From GCA-2697345 sp049602715 (GTDB taxonomy: Bacteria > Pseudomonadota > Alphaproteobacteria > Rhodobacterales > Rhodobacteraceae): a stretch of DNA of 41,260 nucleotides. The notes beneath the pieces are model-generated. The model was not told where the DNA came from and ran no database searches. It saw only the letters and a program-made list of their open reading frames with translations. Every line of letters begins with the position of its first letter. The first letter of the stretch is position 1. Shown one piece after another: positions 8,371 through 16,704 of this stretch. The translations under genes were made by a program, and so were the position numbers. The DNA lies in assembly GCA_049602715.1 (NCBI GenBank), contig JBMYRX010000008.1:1-41260 (forward strand). Reading direction: 5' to 3'.

Positions 8371-9264
8371 ATGACAAATATAATTGACGGGAAAGCATTT
8401 GCTCAAGAACTGAAGAAAAAAGTAGCTAAGTATGTAAATTTTCTAAAATCAGATAAGGGAATTATTCCAGGTCTAGCTGTTGTAATTGTAGGGGATGATC
8501 CTGCAAGTCACGTGTATGTCCGGTCTAAAGGAAAACAAACGATAGAAGTGGGGATGAAGTCCGTTGAGCATAAGCTCGCTGAAAATACATCAGAAGAGCT
8601 TTTATTAGACTTAATTAAAAAATTGAATAATGATATATCGATACACGGTATTTTAGTTCAGTTACCTCTGCCAAAACATTTAAATGAAGATTTGATTATA
8701 AATGCTATAAACCCAAGCAAAGACGTTGACGGTTTTCATATTTCAAACGTTGGTTTACTAGGCACTGGTCAAAAATCAATGGTTCCCTGTACTCCCTTAG
8801 GTTGTTTGAAGCTCCTAAAAAATCATCATAACAATAATTTGGCTGGTCTGAACGCTGTCGTTGTTGGCAGGTCTAATATCGTAGGTAAGCCGATGGCTCA
8901 GCTTCTACTCGGAGAAAGCTGTACGGTTACAATAGCACATAGTAAAACTAAAGATTTACAGCAAGTAACGTTGGCGGCTGATATTGTTGTAGCGGCTGTG
9001 GGTAGAGCACAAATGGTTGACTCAACCTGGATAAAAAGAGGGGCAACAGTTATAGATGTTGGTATTAATAGAGTTAATGCTAAAAGTGGCAAAACAAGGC
9101 TAGTTGGGGATGTGGAGTTTGAAAGTGTCTCTGAAATTGCTGGAGGTATAACGCCTGTTCCTGGTGGCGTTGGTCCGATGACAATTTCGTGCCTTTTGGC
9201 TAATACAGCAGTAGCATGTGCGAGGATAAATGATTTGGAAGATCCCAGTGATTTAGTAGACTAA
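8371..9264 (+). CDS. folD: Methylene-THF dehydrogenase/cyclohydrolase FolD
   Basis: FolD is the bifunctional enzyme converting 5,10-methylene-THF to 10-formyl-THF with NADP, feeding purine and formyl-Met synthesis. The 297-residue length is normal. Family signatures seen are SHVYVRSKGK (substrate-binding Tyr and catalytic Lys), the GILVQLPLPKHL segment, KDVDGFH, the VVGRSNIVGKPMAQLL nucleotide-binding region, and the C-terminal signature PVPGGVGPMTISCLL. Serine hydroxymethyltransferase (glyA, 17322-18605) elsewhere in the window supplies its substrate. It is monocistronic here; the downstream gene is convergent. Confidence 0.97.
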   Translation: MTNIIDGKAFAQELKKKVAKYVNFLKSDKGIIPGLAVVIVGDDPASHVYVRSKGKQTIEVGMKSVEHKLAENTSEELLLDLIKKLNNDISIHGILVQLPLPKHLNEDLIINAINPSKDVDGFHISNVGLLGTGQKSMVPCTPLGCLKLLKNHHNNNLAGLNAVVVGRSNIVGKPMAQLLLGESCTVTIAHSKTKDLQQVTLAADIVVAAVGRAQMVDSTWIKRGATVIDVGINRVNAKSGKTRLVGDVEFESVSEIAGGITPVPGGVGPMTISCLLANTAVACARINDLEDPSDLVD

Positions 9265-9307
9265 ATATTTCAAGCACCTCCGTATCTTAACGTAAATTAC
9301 AGCTAAC

Positions 9308-9985
9308 TTAATGTAATCTAATAAACTCTGATTTCTCTGAAGTATTATTAAAAAAAGGAACAGAGGTTGGGCAATTGATCTTCTCTATTTGAGCTTCAGC
9401 TTCGGCTAAAACAATTTCTGTTATAAATGGAAGGTCAAGACTCCGAGCTTCCTTAAAAGTAAACCAGCTCAAGTGACTTAATTCATCACTAGCTTTTGAG
9501 AAATCATCTAAGTCTCCTATAATTTTTTTTGCGTCTACCAAAAAAAACCTAGCGTCAAACCGTCTAGTTCTCTGTGGTGGAGTAATAGCCCGAAATATAA
9601 AACGGAACCCTTTTGCACAAGGGCCAAGGCCAAGTTCTCTAAAAGCATCCCAGTGTAGCCCATTTGATATTGATTTCTTATTACTAGTGGGACTAGCAAA
9701 CATTAAACCGGTTTCTTCCCACACCTCTCGAATAGCGGCCGATAACAATGCCAGAGGATTATCTATGTTCGAATATTCTTTCAACCGCCTTAGACATATA
9801 TCGTCTGGTTTATTAGTAAGCGATACTTCAAAATCACTTTGATCTACTGCACCACCTGGAAATACAAACTTGTTCGGCATAAAAACAGCAGACTTACCGC
9901 GCTGGCCCATTAGCACTGATGGTAAAAAGCCGTCTTTTCTGACAATTATGACGCTACTGGCATTTCTAATTTCTTGTTTCAACAT
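9308..9985 (-). CDS. Nudix hydrolase, NUDT19-like
   Basis: A Nudix hydrolase cleaves nucleoside diphosphates linked to another group. The 225-residue protein has FPGG at 42-45 and REVWEETG at 86-93. About 40 residues separate these two parts of the Nudix box instead of the usual dozen. That inserted layout is known from NUDT19-type proteins, some of which hydrolyse coenzyme A and acyl-CoA; the CoA role here is inference. The start ATG lies inside the upstream DUF983 gene with a 20-base overlap, so the two are translated together. Confidence 0.82.
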   Translation of the reverse strand: MLKQEIRNASSVIIVRKDGFLPSVLMGQRGKSAVFMPNKFVFPGGAVDQSDFEVSLTNKPDDICLRRLKEYSNIDNPLALLSAAIREVWEETGLMFASPTSNKKSISNGLHWDAFRELGLGPCAKGFRFIFRAITPPQRTRRFDARFFLVDAKKIIGDLDDFSKASDELSHLSWFTFKEARSLDLPFITEIVLAEAEAQIEKINCPTSVPFFNNTSEKSEFIRLH

Positions 9986-10361
9986 TTTGGCTCGTTCTAC
10001 TATTAAAACCGTGCATTTCTTTTGCCCACTGAATACCGATTACAGCACCTTTTAAGCGAGGTAATAAAAATAGTGACAAAATTATAAAGACTACAGAAAA
10101 TGATAATGCAACTAATACGGGACTCGGATTAAAATTCTCATAAGTTAATATCAGTAATGGTGCTATTATGTGACCAACAAGAAGTATGGTTAGATAAGCT
10201 GGTCCATCGTCGGCTTTTTGAAGATATAAGTTTAATCCACAGACTTTACATTTAGGTTCTACATTTAAATAGTTTTTAAATAGTTTGGTTTTGCCACAGG
10301 AAGGACATTTTTTTTTCCATCCGTTAATTATTGAGGTTCTAAGGTTTCGCTTATTAGTCAA
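9966..10361 (-). CDS. DUF983 zinc-ribbon membrane protein
   Basis: This is a DUF983-family protein of unknown function. The 131 residues contain two CxxC pairs (CPSCG at about 19-23 and CKVCG at about 38-42), likely a zinc ribbon. The DDGPAYLTILLVGHI segment typical of the family follows, then two membrane helices at about 55-73 and 83-101. The best frame starts with TTG at 10361; no ATG is available before the zinc ribbon. The gene overlaps the downstream Nudix gene by 20 bases, suggesting a shared transcript. Family membership is confident; function is not known. Confidence 0.82.
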   Translation of the reverse strand: MTNKRNLRTSIINGWKKKCPSCGKTKLFKNYLNVEPKCKVCGLNLYLQKADDGPAYLTILLVGHIIAPLLILTYENFNPSPVLVALSFSVVFIILSLFLLPRLKGAVIGIQWAKEMHGFNSRTSQNVETRN

Positions 10362-10527
10362 AATATAGCCCTATACTTAAGATGTGAAGTTAACTATGTC
10401 ATCAGTGCTTTGATCTTAACCAAATGTCTATAGAAAATTATAATATCTTTATCGTTTCAGTTAAGCAATATTACTTTATTAACGAGCTATCTTTCTTTAA
10501 TATGCTATTTTAAGGTTGGAGGTTTAA

Positions 10528-11241
10528 GTGAGTAAAATAAAGGGTATAATTTTTGATAAAGATGGCACACTCTTGAATTTTCAAAAAACCTGGGGCTCCT
10601 GGATTGAAGATTTTTTGGCAAGTATTTTTCACACATATCCTACTATTGATAAAAACTTGCTGCACAAATTGGCTGAGTTACTGGGATACAGTATAGAATC
10701 ACATTGCTTTTACTCAGATAGTATAGTCCTTGCAGATACACCTGAATGTGCTGTTCGAAAAATAATACCATTACTTCCAATGTGTAGTACTAGACAGCTA
10801 TTAATGCTGAGTGAAAAGGCTTCGGAAAGAGTCAATCCAGTTCAAATGGTTCCGTTAAGGGCGGTTCTTCCAAAGTTTATAGCTATGGATATAGTTCTTG
10901 GTATCGTTACTAATGATTCTGAGAATTCTGCAGTAAAACATATAGAGTATTGTGGTGTTTCTAATTTTTTTAAGCATATAATAGGGTATGACTCAGGATT
11001 TGGTAGCAAACCTGATCCTGATATATGCTTAGCATTTTGTAGTAAATCTGGATTACAGCCAGAATCAGTTCTAATGGTGGGAGATAGTTTACATGATATG
11101 CAAGCGGGAAGATCAGCAGGTATGAATACCGTGGGAGTATTAAGTGGTCTTACAACAGAGGATATTTTGGAACCGCTATCGGACGTAATTCTACCAGACA
11201 TCAGCCATCTACCAGACTGGCTCACTGCTCGCAGAGGTTAA
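10528..11241 (+). CDS. HAD-family phosphatase, Gph-like
   Basis: This is a haloacid-dehalogenase-superfamily phosphatase similar to phosphoglycolate phosphatase, which removes 2-phosphoglycolate. The nucleophile motif FDKDGTL is at residues 9-15 (Asp10 and Asp12). Motif II is VTNDS, motif III lysine SKPDPD, and motif IV MVGDSLHDMQAG. An alpha-helical cap lies between motifs I and II, as in the Gph/PGMB group. Length is 237 residues. The start is GTG with a strong GGAGG site. Substrate cannot be read from sequence; phosphoglycolate is the usual guess for this group in alphaproteobacteria. Confidence 0.85.
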   Translation: MSKIKGIIFDKDGTLLNFQKTWGSWIEDFLASIFHTYPTIDKNLLHKLAELLGYSIESHCFYSDSIVLADTPECAVRKIIPLLPMCSTRQLLMLSEKASERVNPVQMVPLRAVLPKFIAMDIVLGIVTNDSENSAVKHIEYCGVSNFFKHIIGYDSGFGSKPDPDICLAFCSKSGLQPESVLMVGDSLHDMQAGRSAGMNTVGVLSGLTTEDILEPLSDVILPDISHLPDWLTARRG

Positions 11242-11247
11242 CTCTAA

Positions 11248-11266
11248 AACGACGCAAAAAGTCGTT
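11248..11266. repeat. Weak stem-loop between phosphatase and mttB
   Basis: Six-base arms (AACGAC and GTCGTT) surround a seven-base loop just after the phosphatase stop. There is no clear T-run, so terminator function is doubtful. Confidence 0.2.
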
Positions 11267-11341
11267 ATCAAAGAATAAAATAATGATCGTTGTGTGATAA
11301 CATTAGTAATTAATTTATTATAAATAACGGGAAATCTAAAT

Positions 11342-12886
11342 ATGGCTAGCAAAAGACGTGCCGGAGGGAGATCGGGAAATACCCGGAGAACTGGTAGTTT
11401 AGTCCCAAATCAAATGCCATGGAAACAACCACTTAACTGGGACAGACCGACTGAGCCGTTGGGAGAAGAAGGCATTCTAAATATCCATAATGGTTGTATG
11501 AGAATATTAAAGGAAATTGGAATAGAATTTCTTAATCCAGAGTCTCTAGAAATTTTTAAAAAGGCTGGATGTAAGGTAACAGATACAAACGTTAGGATGG
11601 ATGAAGATTTTGTGTTGGAGATGTTAAAAAAAGCTCCTAAACAATTTACAATTACTCCAAGAAATGATGCTAAAAAAATTATTATTGGTGATAAATATAT
11701 GGCATTCGGTAATGTTTCCTCTCCTCCAAATTCATGGGATTTAAAGAGAGGAAAGAGATCGGGGACATGGGAGAGTTATTCCGAATTTATTAAGTTAACG
11801 CAGTTTTTTAATTGCATACACTTTGCTGGTGGTTACCCAGTTGAACCTATAGATATACATGCGAGTGTCAGGCATTTAGACTGCCTTTATGAGAAATTAG
11901 TTTTATCTGATAAAGTAGTTCATGCGTATTCTCTTGGAAGAGAGCGAGTAGAAGATGTTATGGAAATGACCAGAATTGCTGGTGGTCTAAGTTTAGAGAA
12001 ATTTAACTCTCAAAGCCACATGTATACAAATATAAATTCTGTTTCACCACTCAAGCATGATTACCCAATGATAGAAGGTGCAATGATACACGCTCGACGT
12101 AATCAAGCGGTAATCGTAACACCGTTTACATTAGCTGGGGCTATGGCACCTGTAACAATGACTGGTGCAGTGGCATTGTCTCTTGCTGAGGGTCTTTCTG
12201 CGATAGCTTTACTTCAATTTGTAAACCCGGGGTGCCCAGTGGGTTTGGGAACTTTTACATCTAATGTTGATATGAAAACGGGTGCTCCAGCATTTGGTAC
12301 ACCTGAGTATATGAGAGCCACGCAGATCACTGGTCAGATGTGTCGCTTTTATAGAATACCTATGCGATCCTCTGGGGTTTGTGCTGCAAACGTTCCTGAT
12401 GGTCAGGCTATGTGGGAAACCTCGAATTCATTATGGGCCGCTGTCCAATCAGGAACCAATATGGTTTATCATGCAGCTGGATGGTTGGAGGGAGGTTTGA
12501 TAGCTAGTCCAGAAAAATTTGTCATGGACTGTGAGGTATTGCAACAGATACAGCGTTACTTTGATAAAAGAATTGTCGAGACATCTGTTGACGATATCGC
12601 AGTTGATGCAATTAAGGAGGTTGGCCCAGATGGACATTACTTTGGCTGTCAACATACTCAAGAAAGATATGAGTCAGCTTTTTATCAACCAATGATTAGT
12701 GATTGGTCTAATTATGAAGCTTGGGACCTCAATGGCGGAATATGGACAGCTGAAAGAGCTCATAAAATTTATAAAGAAATTATTAATGAATTTGAGTCAC
12801 CGCCGATCAATATAGAAATAAAGGAAGAATTGGAAGAATTTGTTTCAAAAAGAAAGTCAGAAGGAGGAGCTCCTACCGACTTTTAA
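11342..12886 (+). CDS. MttB-family (trimethylamine/betaine-type) methyltransferase, no pyrrolysine
   Basis: This protein belongs to the MttB superfamily of corrinoid-dependent methyltransferases, a TIM-barrel family that moves a methyl group from a quaternary or tertiary amine to a cobalamin-bearing protein. The frame of 514 codons has no internal amber codon, so it is of the non-pyrrolysine type, whose characterised members include glycine betaine methyltransferase MtgB. Visible family segments include ILKEIGIEF near the N-terminus, SGVCAANVPDGQAMWET in the region that holds pyrrolysine in archaeal MttB, and the WTAERAHKIYKEI-type C-terminus. The N-terminal 25 residues are basic and likely disordered. 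No corrinoid-protein gene or methyl acceptor gene lies beside it. The true substrate is unknown. Confidence 0.85.
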   Translation: MASKRRAGGRSGNTRRTGSLVPNQMPWKQPLNWDRPTEPLGEEGILNIHNGCMRILKEIGIEFLNPESLEIFKKAGCKVTDTNVRMDEDFVLEMLKKAPKQFTITPRNDAKKIIIGDKYMAFGNVSSPPNSWDLKRGKRSGTWESYSEFIKLTQFFNCIHFAGGYPVEPIDIHASVRHLDCLYEKLVLSDKVVHAYSLGRERVEDVMEMTRIAGGLSLEKFNSQSHMYTNINSVSPLKHDYPMIEGAMIHARRNQAVIVTPFTLAGAMAPVTMTGAVALSLAEGLSAIALLQFVNPGCPVGLGTFTSNVDMKTGAPAFGTPEYMRATQITGQMCRFYRIPMRSSGVCAANVPDGQAMWETSNSLWAAVQSGTNMVYHAAGWLEGGLIASPEKFVMDCEVLQQIQRYFDKRIVETSVDDIAVDAIKEVGPDGHYFGCQHTQERYESAFYQPMISDWSNYEAWDLNGGIWTAERAHKIYKEIINEFESPPINIEIKEELEEFVSKRKSEGGAPTDF

Positions 12887-12910
12887 TTAATTTATAAATG
12901 AATTTAATAT

Positions 12911-12985
12911 TGGCAGTCCCTAGGGGAATCGAACCCCTCTTTCCAGGTTGAAAACCTGGCGTCCTAACCGATAGACGAAGGGACC
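12911..12985 (-). tRNA. tRNA-Glu (anticodon TTC)
   Basis: Read on the minus strand, the gene begins GGTCCCTTCGTC and ends GGGACTGCCA, with CCA encoded. The acceptor stem pairs GGTCCCT with AGGGACT (first pair G-U). The anticodon loop reads GTTTTCAAC with a perfect CCAGG/CCTGG stem below it, giving anticodon TTC. The T arm is AGGGGTTCGATTCCCCT. Upstream on the minus strand an AT-rich TATATAT lies just before a CCGG that precedes the tRNA, a plausible -10 region. It lies just downstream of recJ on the same strand. Confidence 0.96.
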
Positions 12986-13056
12986 ACCGGATATATATCT
13001 GTGAGCTTTTAAGGCAAACAGGGCTAGAGTAGCAAGAGGAAAATAGAGAAAAGCAT

Positions 13057-14817
13057 TTATTTTTGTACTTCTGCAGCATCATCAATTATAACTTGAACTT
13101 TTTCACGACCTTGCCATGTATTTTTTACTAGCTTTCCTGCAATATGAAATTTTTTACCTAAATTATTTTCAAATTCTGTACCTAAAGGTGAACTAAAGGC
13201 TCTAAAACATACAGCATCAACTTTATTTCTAAAGTCATCGCAAAAAGTAACTTTTAAGTGATCAGTCCCGATACGTTTACAAAAAATTATATTTTGATCT
13301 GGAAACACAAATCTAGGTTGTGGTGCTCCTGAGCCAAAAGGCCCAACTTCTGCCAAACATTTAATAAGCTCTAAATTAGCGGCTTTAGGTAATAGAATGC
13401 CATCAATATAAAAGTCATTTGCGAGTGCTGTATCGTATTGCTTTAATTTTATTAGTTCTAGCAATCTTTCAAATGCTGGCTTTAATTGTTTTCTGGAAAG
13501 TGTTATTCCTGCTGCCATAGAGTGCCCACCACCCTTTTCAATTAACCCCTCATATACTAATTTTTGCATTAAAGAACCTAGGTCAACCCCGGGAATAGAT
13601 CTTCCAGACCCTTTCCCAATTCCTCCAGAAAAAGTAATTACAAATGATGGTCGATTTGTTCTTTCCTTTATTTTTGAGGCTACTATTCCAATTACTCCAG
13701 GATGCCAATTACTGTCAGAAACAAAAATAATTGGTGTATTGAGACTCTCCTTATTAAGTTTTTTTAATGCTTCATCTTCTACTTTGGCACCAATGGCTTG
13801 CCGCTCTTTATTCAATACCTCTAATTTTTCTGCAAGATTTTGGGCTTCTATTTCAGAATCAGTCGATAATAATTTTGTAGCAAGACTTGCGTCGCCGATT
13901 CTTCCAGCAGCATTAAGTTTTGGAGCGAGCAAATAACCTATATGGTATTCGTCTATAGGACTATTTATTTTTGATATATCTGCTAAAATTTTTAAACCGG
14001 GACGTGTCCTATTTCTTATTATTTTTAACCCTTGTTGTACGAAGGCTCGATTTAAGCCCGTCAATGGAACTACGTCTGCAACTGTTGCTAATGCAACCAA
14101 ATCGAGTGATTGAATGAGGTCTGGACTTTTTATGTTTTGGTTTCTTAGGGCGGTCGTTACCGCTACTAAATATAAAAAAACCACTCCAGCCGCGCAAAGA
14201 TAGCGAAAGTTTGTTAATTCATCTTGACGATTTGGATTAATAATAGCTAGTGCGTCTGGTAATTGTTCTGAGCCTACATGGTGATCAAGAATAATTAAAT
14301 CAGTTTCCCGATTTAATTTTTTTATAGGGTCATGAGATGACGTCCCACAATCCACACAAATTATTAACTCATGGTTTATGGATAGCTTTTCTAAGGCCTC
14401 GGTATTTAGGCCATATCCTTCTATTATTCTATCAGGAACGTACAGGGTAGCTGTAATTCCCATTTCTTTTAGCCAATTAATGAGAAGTGCCGCAGAGGCA
14501 GCGCCATCAACATCGTAATCTGCAAATATAGCAACTCGATCACGATTTTTTATAGCTTCAATTAATCTTGTTGAACCCTTTTTCATATCTTTAAATTGCA
14601 TTGGATCTGGTAATAAATTTCGTAATTTTGGTAACAGAAAGTTTTCAACATTATTTGGATTCACTCCAAGTCTTGCTAAAACTCTTGATACTTGTACTGG
14701 TATTTTAATAATTTGACTTATTTGTTCTGAAACCCGATCTTGAGATTGTGTTGGTCCGCGCCAAGCATTTCCAAGAAGAGATTTTTCAACATTTAAAAAA
14801 TATTCAGAATTTGACAT
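13057..14817 (-). CDS. recJ: Single-strand DNA exonuclease RecJ
   Basis: RecJ is a 5'-3' single-strand exonuclease used in recombination and mismatch repair. The 586-residue product carries DHH-family motifs: motif I FADYDVDGAAS at 98-108, the CVDCGTSS segment, and the DHH triad at 178-180. A DHHA1 domain contains the GGGHSMAAG motif, and an OB-like C-terminal domain contains VGPFGSGAPQPRFVF. Metal-binding Asp and His residues appear intact. The length is typical of alphaproteobacterial RecJ. It lies 111 bases downstream of hom on the same strand, without the glpX gene often found between them. Confidence 0.97.
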   Translation of the reverse strand: MSNSEYFLNVEKSLLGNAWRGPTQSQDRVSEQISQIIKIPVQVSRVLARLGVNPNNVENFLLPKLRNLLPDPMQFKDMKKGSTRLIEAIKNRDRVAIFADYDVDGAASAALLINWLKEMGITATLYVPDRIIEGYGLNTEALEKLSINHELIICVDCGTSSHDPIKKLNRETDLIILDHHVGSEQLPDALAIINPNRQDELTNFRYLCAAGVVFLYLVAVTTALRNQNIKSPDLIQSLDLVALATVADVVPLTGLNRAFVQQGLKIIRNRTRPGLKILADISKINSPIDEYHIGYLLAPKLNAAGRIGDASLATKLLSTDSEIEAQNLAEKLEVLNKERQAIGAKVEDEALKKLNKESLNTPIIFVSDSNWHPGVIGIVASKIKERTNRPSFVITFSGGIGKGSGRSIPGVDLGSLMQKLVYEGLIEKGGGHSMAAGITLSRKQLKPAFERLLELIKLKQYDTALANDFYIDGILLPKAANLELIKCLAEVGPFGSGAPQPRFVFPDQNIIFCKRIGTDHLKVTFCDDFRNKVDAVCFRAFSSPLGTEFENNLGKKFHIAGKLVKNTWQGREKVQVIIDDAAEVQK

Positions 14818-14928
14818 TAAGCATAACTACTCTGGTCTGGGTAATAATAAAACTAATAATGGCAGGATCTTATGTCATAAATAATGTATTATATAGATAT
14901 TGATTTATTTTTTATGAAATTTCTAAGA

Positions 14929-16218
14929 CTATTCTGTAACTTCGACTCGTAAAATAACAGGTTCTAGTGAGATTACACCTGTTTTTGGTAATTCGCCAAT
15001 TGCTTTCTCTAAAGCCCAAATTGAAGTTATATGAGTGATCATAGAAACAGGTGCTCGAGAATAATTATGATCATATTGTCTCATTCGATTTATTGATATG
15101 CCATTATCACCGAGCGTCTTTGTGACACGAGCTAGGGCTCCGGGTTTATCGTCTAGCATTAGTCTCATATAGTATGGAGCATCATTAGGAAGATTTGAAA
15201 GTTTTGCTTCTTCTAAAAATTGATGCGGTTTACCGAAGGTTTCAACTTTTGATACTCTTATTATGTCAATTATATCTGATATTACTGAACTCGCAGTTGG
15301 TTCTCTACCTGCTCCCAAACCTTGTAATATTATATTACCCGCTTCGGATGTGTTCAAAACAACCATATTCGTACCGCCCTCAAGTTTTGCTAATGGTGAC
15401 GATGTTGATACTAGACATGGTGACACAGTTTGTCTTAAACCATTTGAAGTCATCTCTGAAACGCCAAGTAACTTAATTTTGAAACCCATATCTGCAGTAT
15501 ACTTAATATCACTGAGTGTGATGTTTTCTATTCCCTTGATGCTGACGCCAGGGTAATTAACAACCGTACCAAACGCTAAACTTGATAAAATAGCCAATTT
15601 GTGAGCAGAATCTATCCCCCCGACATCAAGCTTTGGATCGGCTTCTAAGTATCCTAATTCAGTTGCTTCTGCGAATATTGCTTCATATGAAGAGTCGGAT
15701 TGTTCCATTCTAGTTAAAATATAGTTACATGAGCCATTTATTACTCCCGTAACTTTATTGATTTTATTACCTGCCAAGGATTCGTTTAAAACTTTAACTA
15801 TCGGTATTCCCCCTGCAACTGCGGCTTCAAATTTGAGCGAAACGTTATTTTTTTCAGATAACTTTGCTAAATGTTCACCATGAATTGCAAGTAACGCTTT
15901 ATTTGCTGTGACAACATGCTTACCACTTAAGATTGCGGCCTCAACAGATTGTCTAGCAGGTCCATTTTCACCACCAATCAACTCTACAAAGATGTCAATA
16001 TCATCTCTTTTGGCTAAATTTGTAGGATCACTTTCCCACTGATACTTCTCTAATGATATACCTCTGGATTTACTTTTTGACTTAGCTGATATAGCAACTA
16101 TTTCTACAGAGCTGTTAGTTCTAGCTTCGATCAATTGGAGATTTTTTCTGATGATACTGATCACCCCAATTCCAACAGTTCCAAGTCCAGCGATACCTAT
16201 ACGAACGGGCTTTAACAT
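14929..16218 (-). CDS. hom: Homoserine dehydrogenase
   Basis: This enzyme reduces aspartate semialdehyde to homoserine with NAD(P)H on the way to threonine and methionine. The 429-residue protein has a Rossmann motif GIAGLGTVGIGV at 8-19. The catalytic domain shows GGIPIVKVLNESLAGN and the substrate segment GTCNYILT-like GSCNYILTRM. The ELGYLEADPKLDVGGIDSAHKL signature follows (quoted in two overlapping parts: ELGYLEADPKLDV, DVGGIDSAHKL). A C-terminal ACT domain starts around 350 (KPGALARVTKTLGDNGISIN), suggesting threonine feedback inhibition. An AAGGA ribosome binding site precedes the ATG. Length is normal for the monofunctional enzyme. Confidence 0.97.
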   Translation of the reverse strand: MLKPVRIGIAGLGTVGIGVISIIRKNLQLIEARTNSSVEIVAISAKSKSKSRGISLEKYQWESDPTNLAKRDDIDIFVELIGGENGPARQSVEAAILSGKHVVTANKALLAIHGEHLAKLSEKNNVSLKFEAAVAGGIPIVKVLNESLAGNKINKVTGVINGSCNYILTRMEQSDSSYEAIFAEATELGYLEADPKLDVGGIDSAHKLAILSSLAFGTVVNYPGVSIKGIENITLSDIKYTADMGFKIKLLGVSEMTSNGLRQTVSPCLVSTSSPLAKLEGGTNMVVLNTSEAGNIILQGLGAGREPTASSVISDIIDIIRVSKVETFGKPHQFLEEAKLSNLPNDAPYYMRLMLDDKPGALARVTKTLGDNGISINRMRQYDHNYSRAPVSMITHITSIWALEKAIGELPKTGVISLEPVILRVEVTE

Positions 16219-16292
16219 ATCTTTCCTTACTTACTTTGGGTTGAAGACTTGTTAAACGTAAAAATAGTCACAAGCAACTTTGTATTCTAAAC

Positions 16293-16586
16293 TCATTTTT
16301 TCTTGATACAGCTCTCAATTAGTTTTTCTAGCTCCCCAGAGGAGAGTTCGTTTTTCTTATTTTTTAGAATCTGTGATTTGCATTTGAGCACCATAATTTT
16401 TTCATTTAGAATTTTATCTTGAGTAGGGTTTACTTGTATATTTTTTTTATCCTTTAAAGATGGTAGAGAGTGAGTTGGTATTAATTTATGATATTTTAAA
16501 TTATCTGTTTCACCGGCTAATTTATAAATAGGTAACTTAAGATTACAGGCTGATAGAAAGAGTATTAAAAAAAATATTATACGCAT
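16293..16586 (-). CDS. Small predicted lipoprotein
   Basis: This 97-residue product starts at the ATG at 16586. The longer frame would begin with a TTG at 16601. It has a lipoprotein signal peptide with lipobox LSAC about 14 residues in. The mature part is Lys- and Glu-rich with two further cysteines (LKCKSQ and ESCIKKK) and a helical C-terminus. I do not recognise a family. It lies 74 bases upstream of hom on the same strand and may share its transcript, similar in position but not in sequence to lipoprotein LptM beside lysA in other bacteria. Confidence 0.6.
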   Translation of the reverse strand: MRIIFFLILFLSACNLKLPIYKLAGETDNLKYHKLIPTHSLPSLKDKKNIQVNPTQDKILNEKIMVLKCKSQILKNKKNELSSGELEKLIESCIKKK

Positions 16587-16660
16587 TACGAGCTGAACCA
16601 AGCATTATATTAAAATACAAATAAAATTAAAAAGAGAATAGGATGATAATTGGAGTGGAG

Positions 16661-16673
16661 CAAGTCACACTTG
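16661..16673. promoter_or_regulatory. Possible TetR-type operator
   Basis: A 13-base palindrome (CAAGT, CAC, ACTTG) lies 32 bases before the start of the TetR-family gene in the divergent gap with the small lipoprotein gene. TetR regulators often bind such symmetric sites in their own promoter. The arms are short, so this is only a candidate. Confidence 0.22.
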
Positions 16674-16704
16674 AAATGTTTTCCTGTTGCTATAGATTTA
16701 TTGA

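Noticed and set aside
11342..12886. Pyrrolysine-encoding MttB
   Set aside because: No in-frame TAG occurs within the gene, and no pyl genes are in the window.
12873..13085. A 70-codon minus-strand frame crossing the tRNA-Glu gene
   Set aside because: It runs through the tRNA and the end of recJ, has no family signature, and is explained by the absence of stops in the structured RNA gene.
15195..15556. Two plus-strand frames opposite hom
   Set aside because: They are antisense shadows of a strongly conserved homoserine dehydrogenase and lack ribosome binding sites or recognisable domains.
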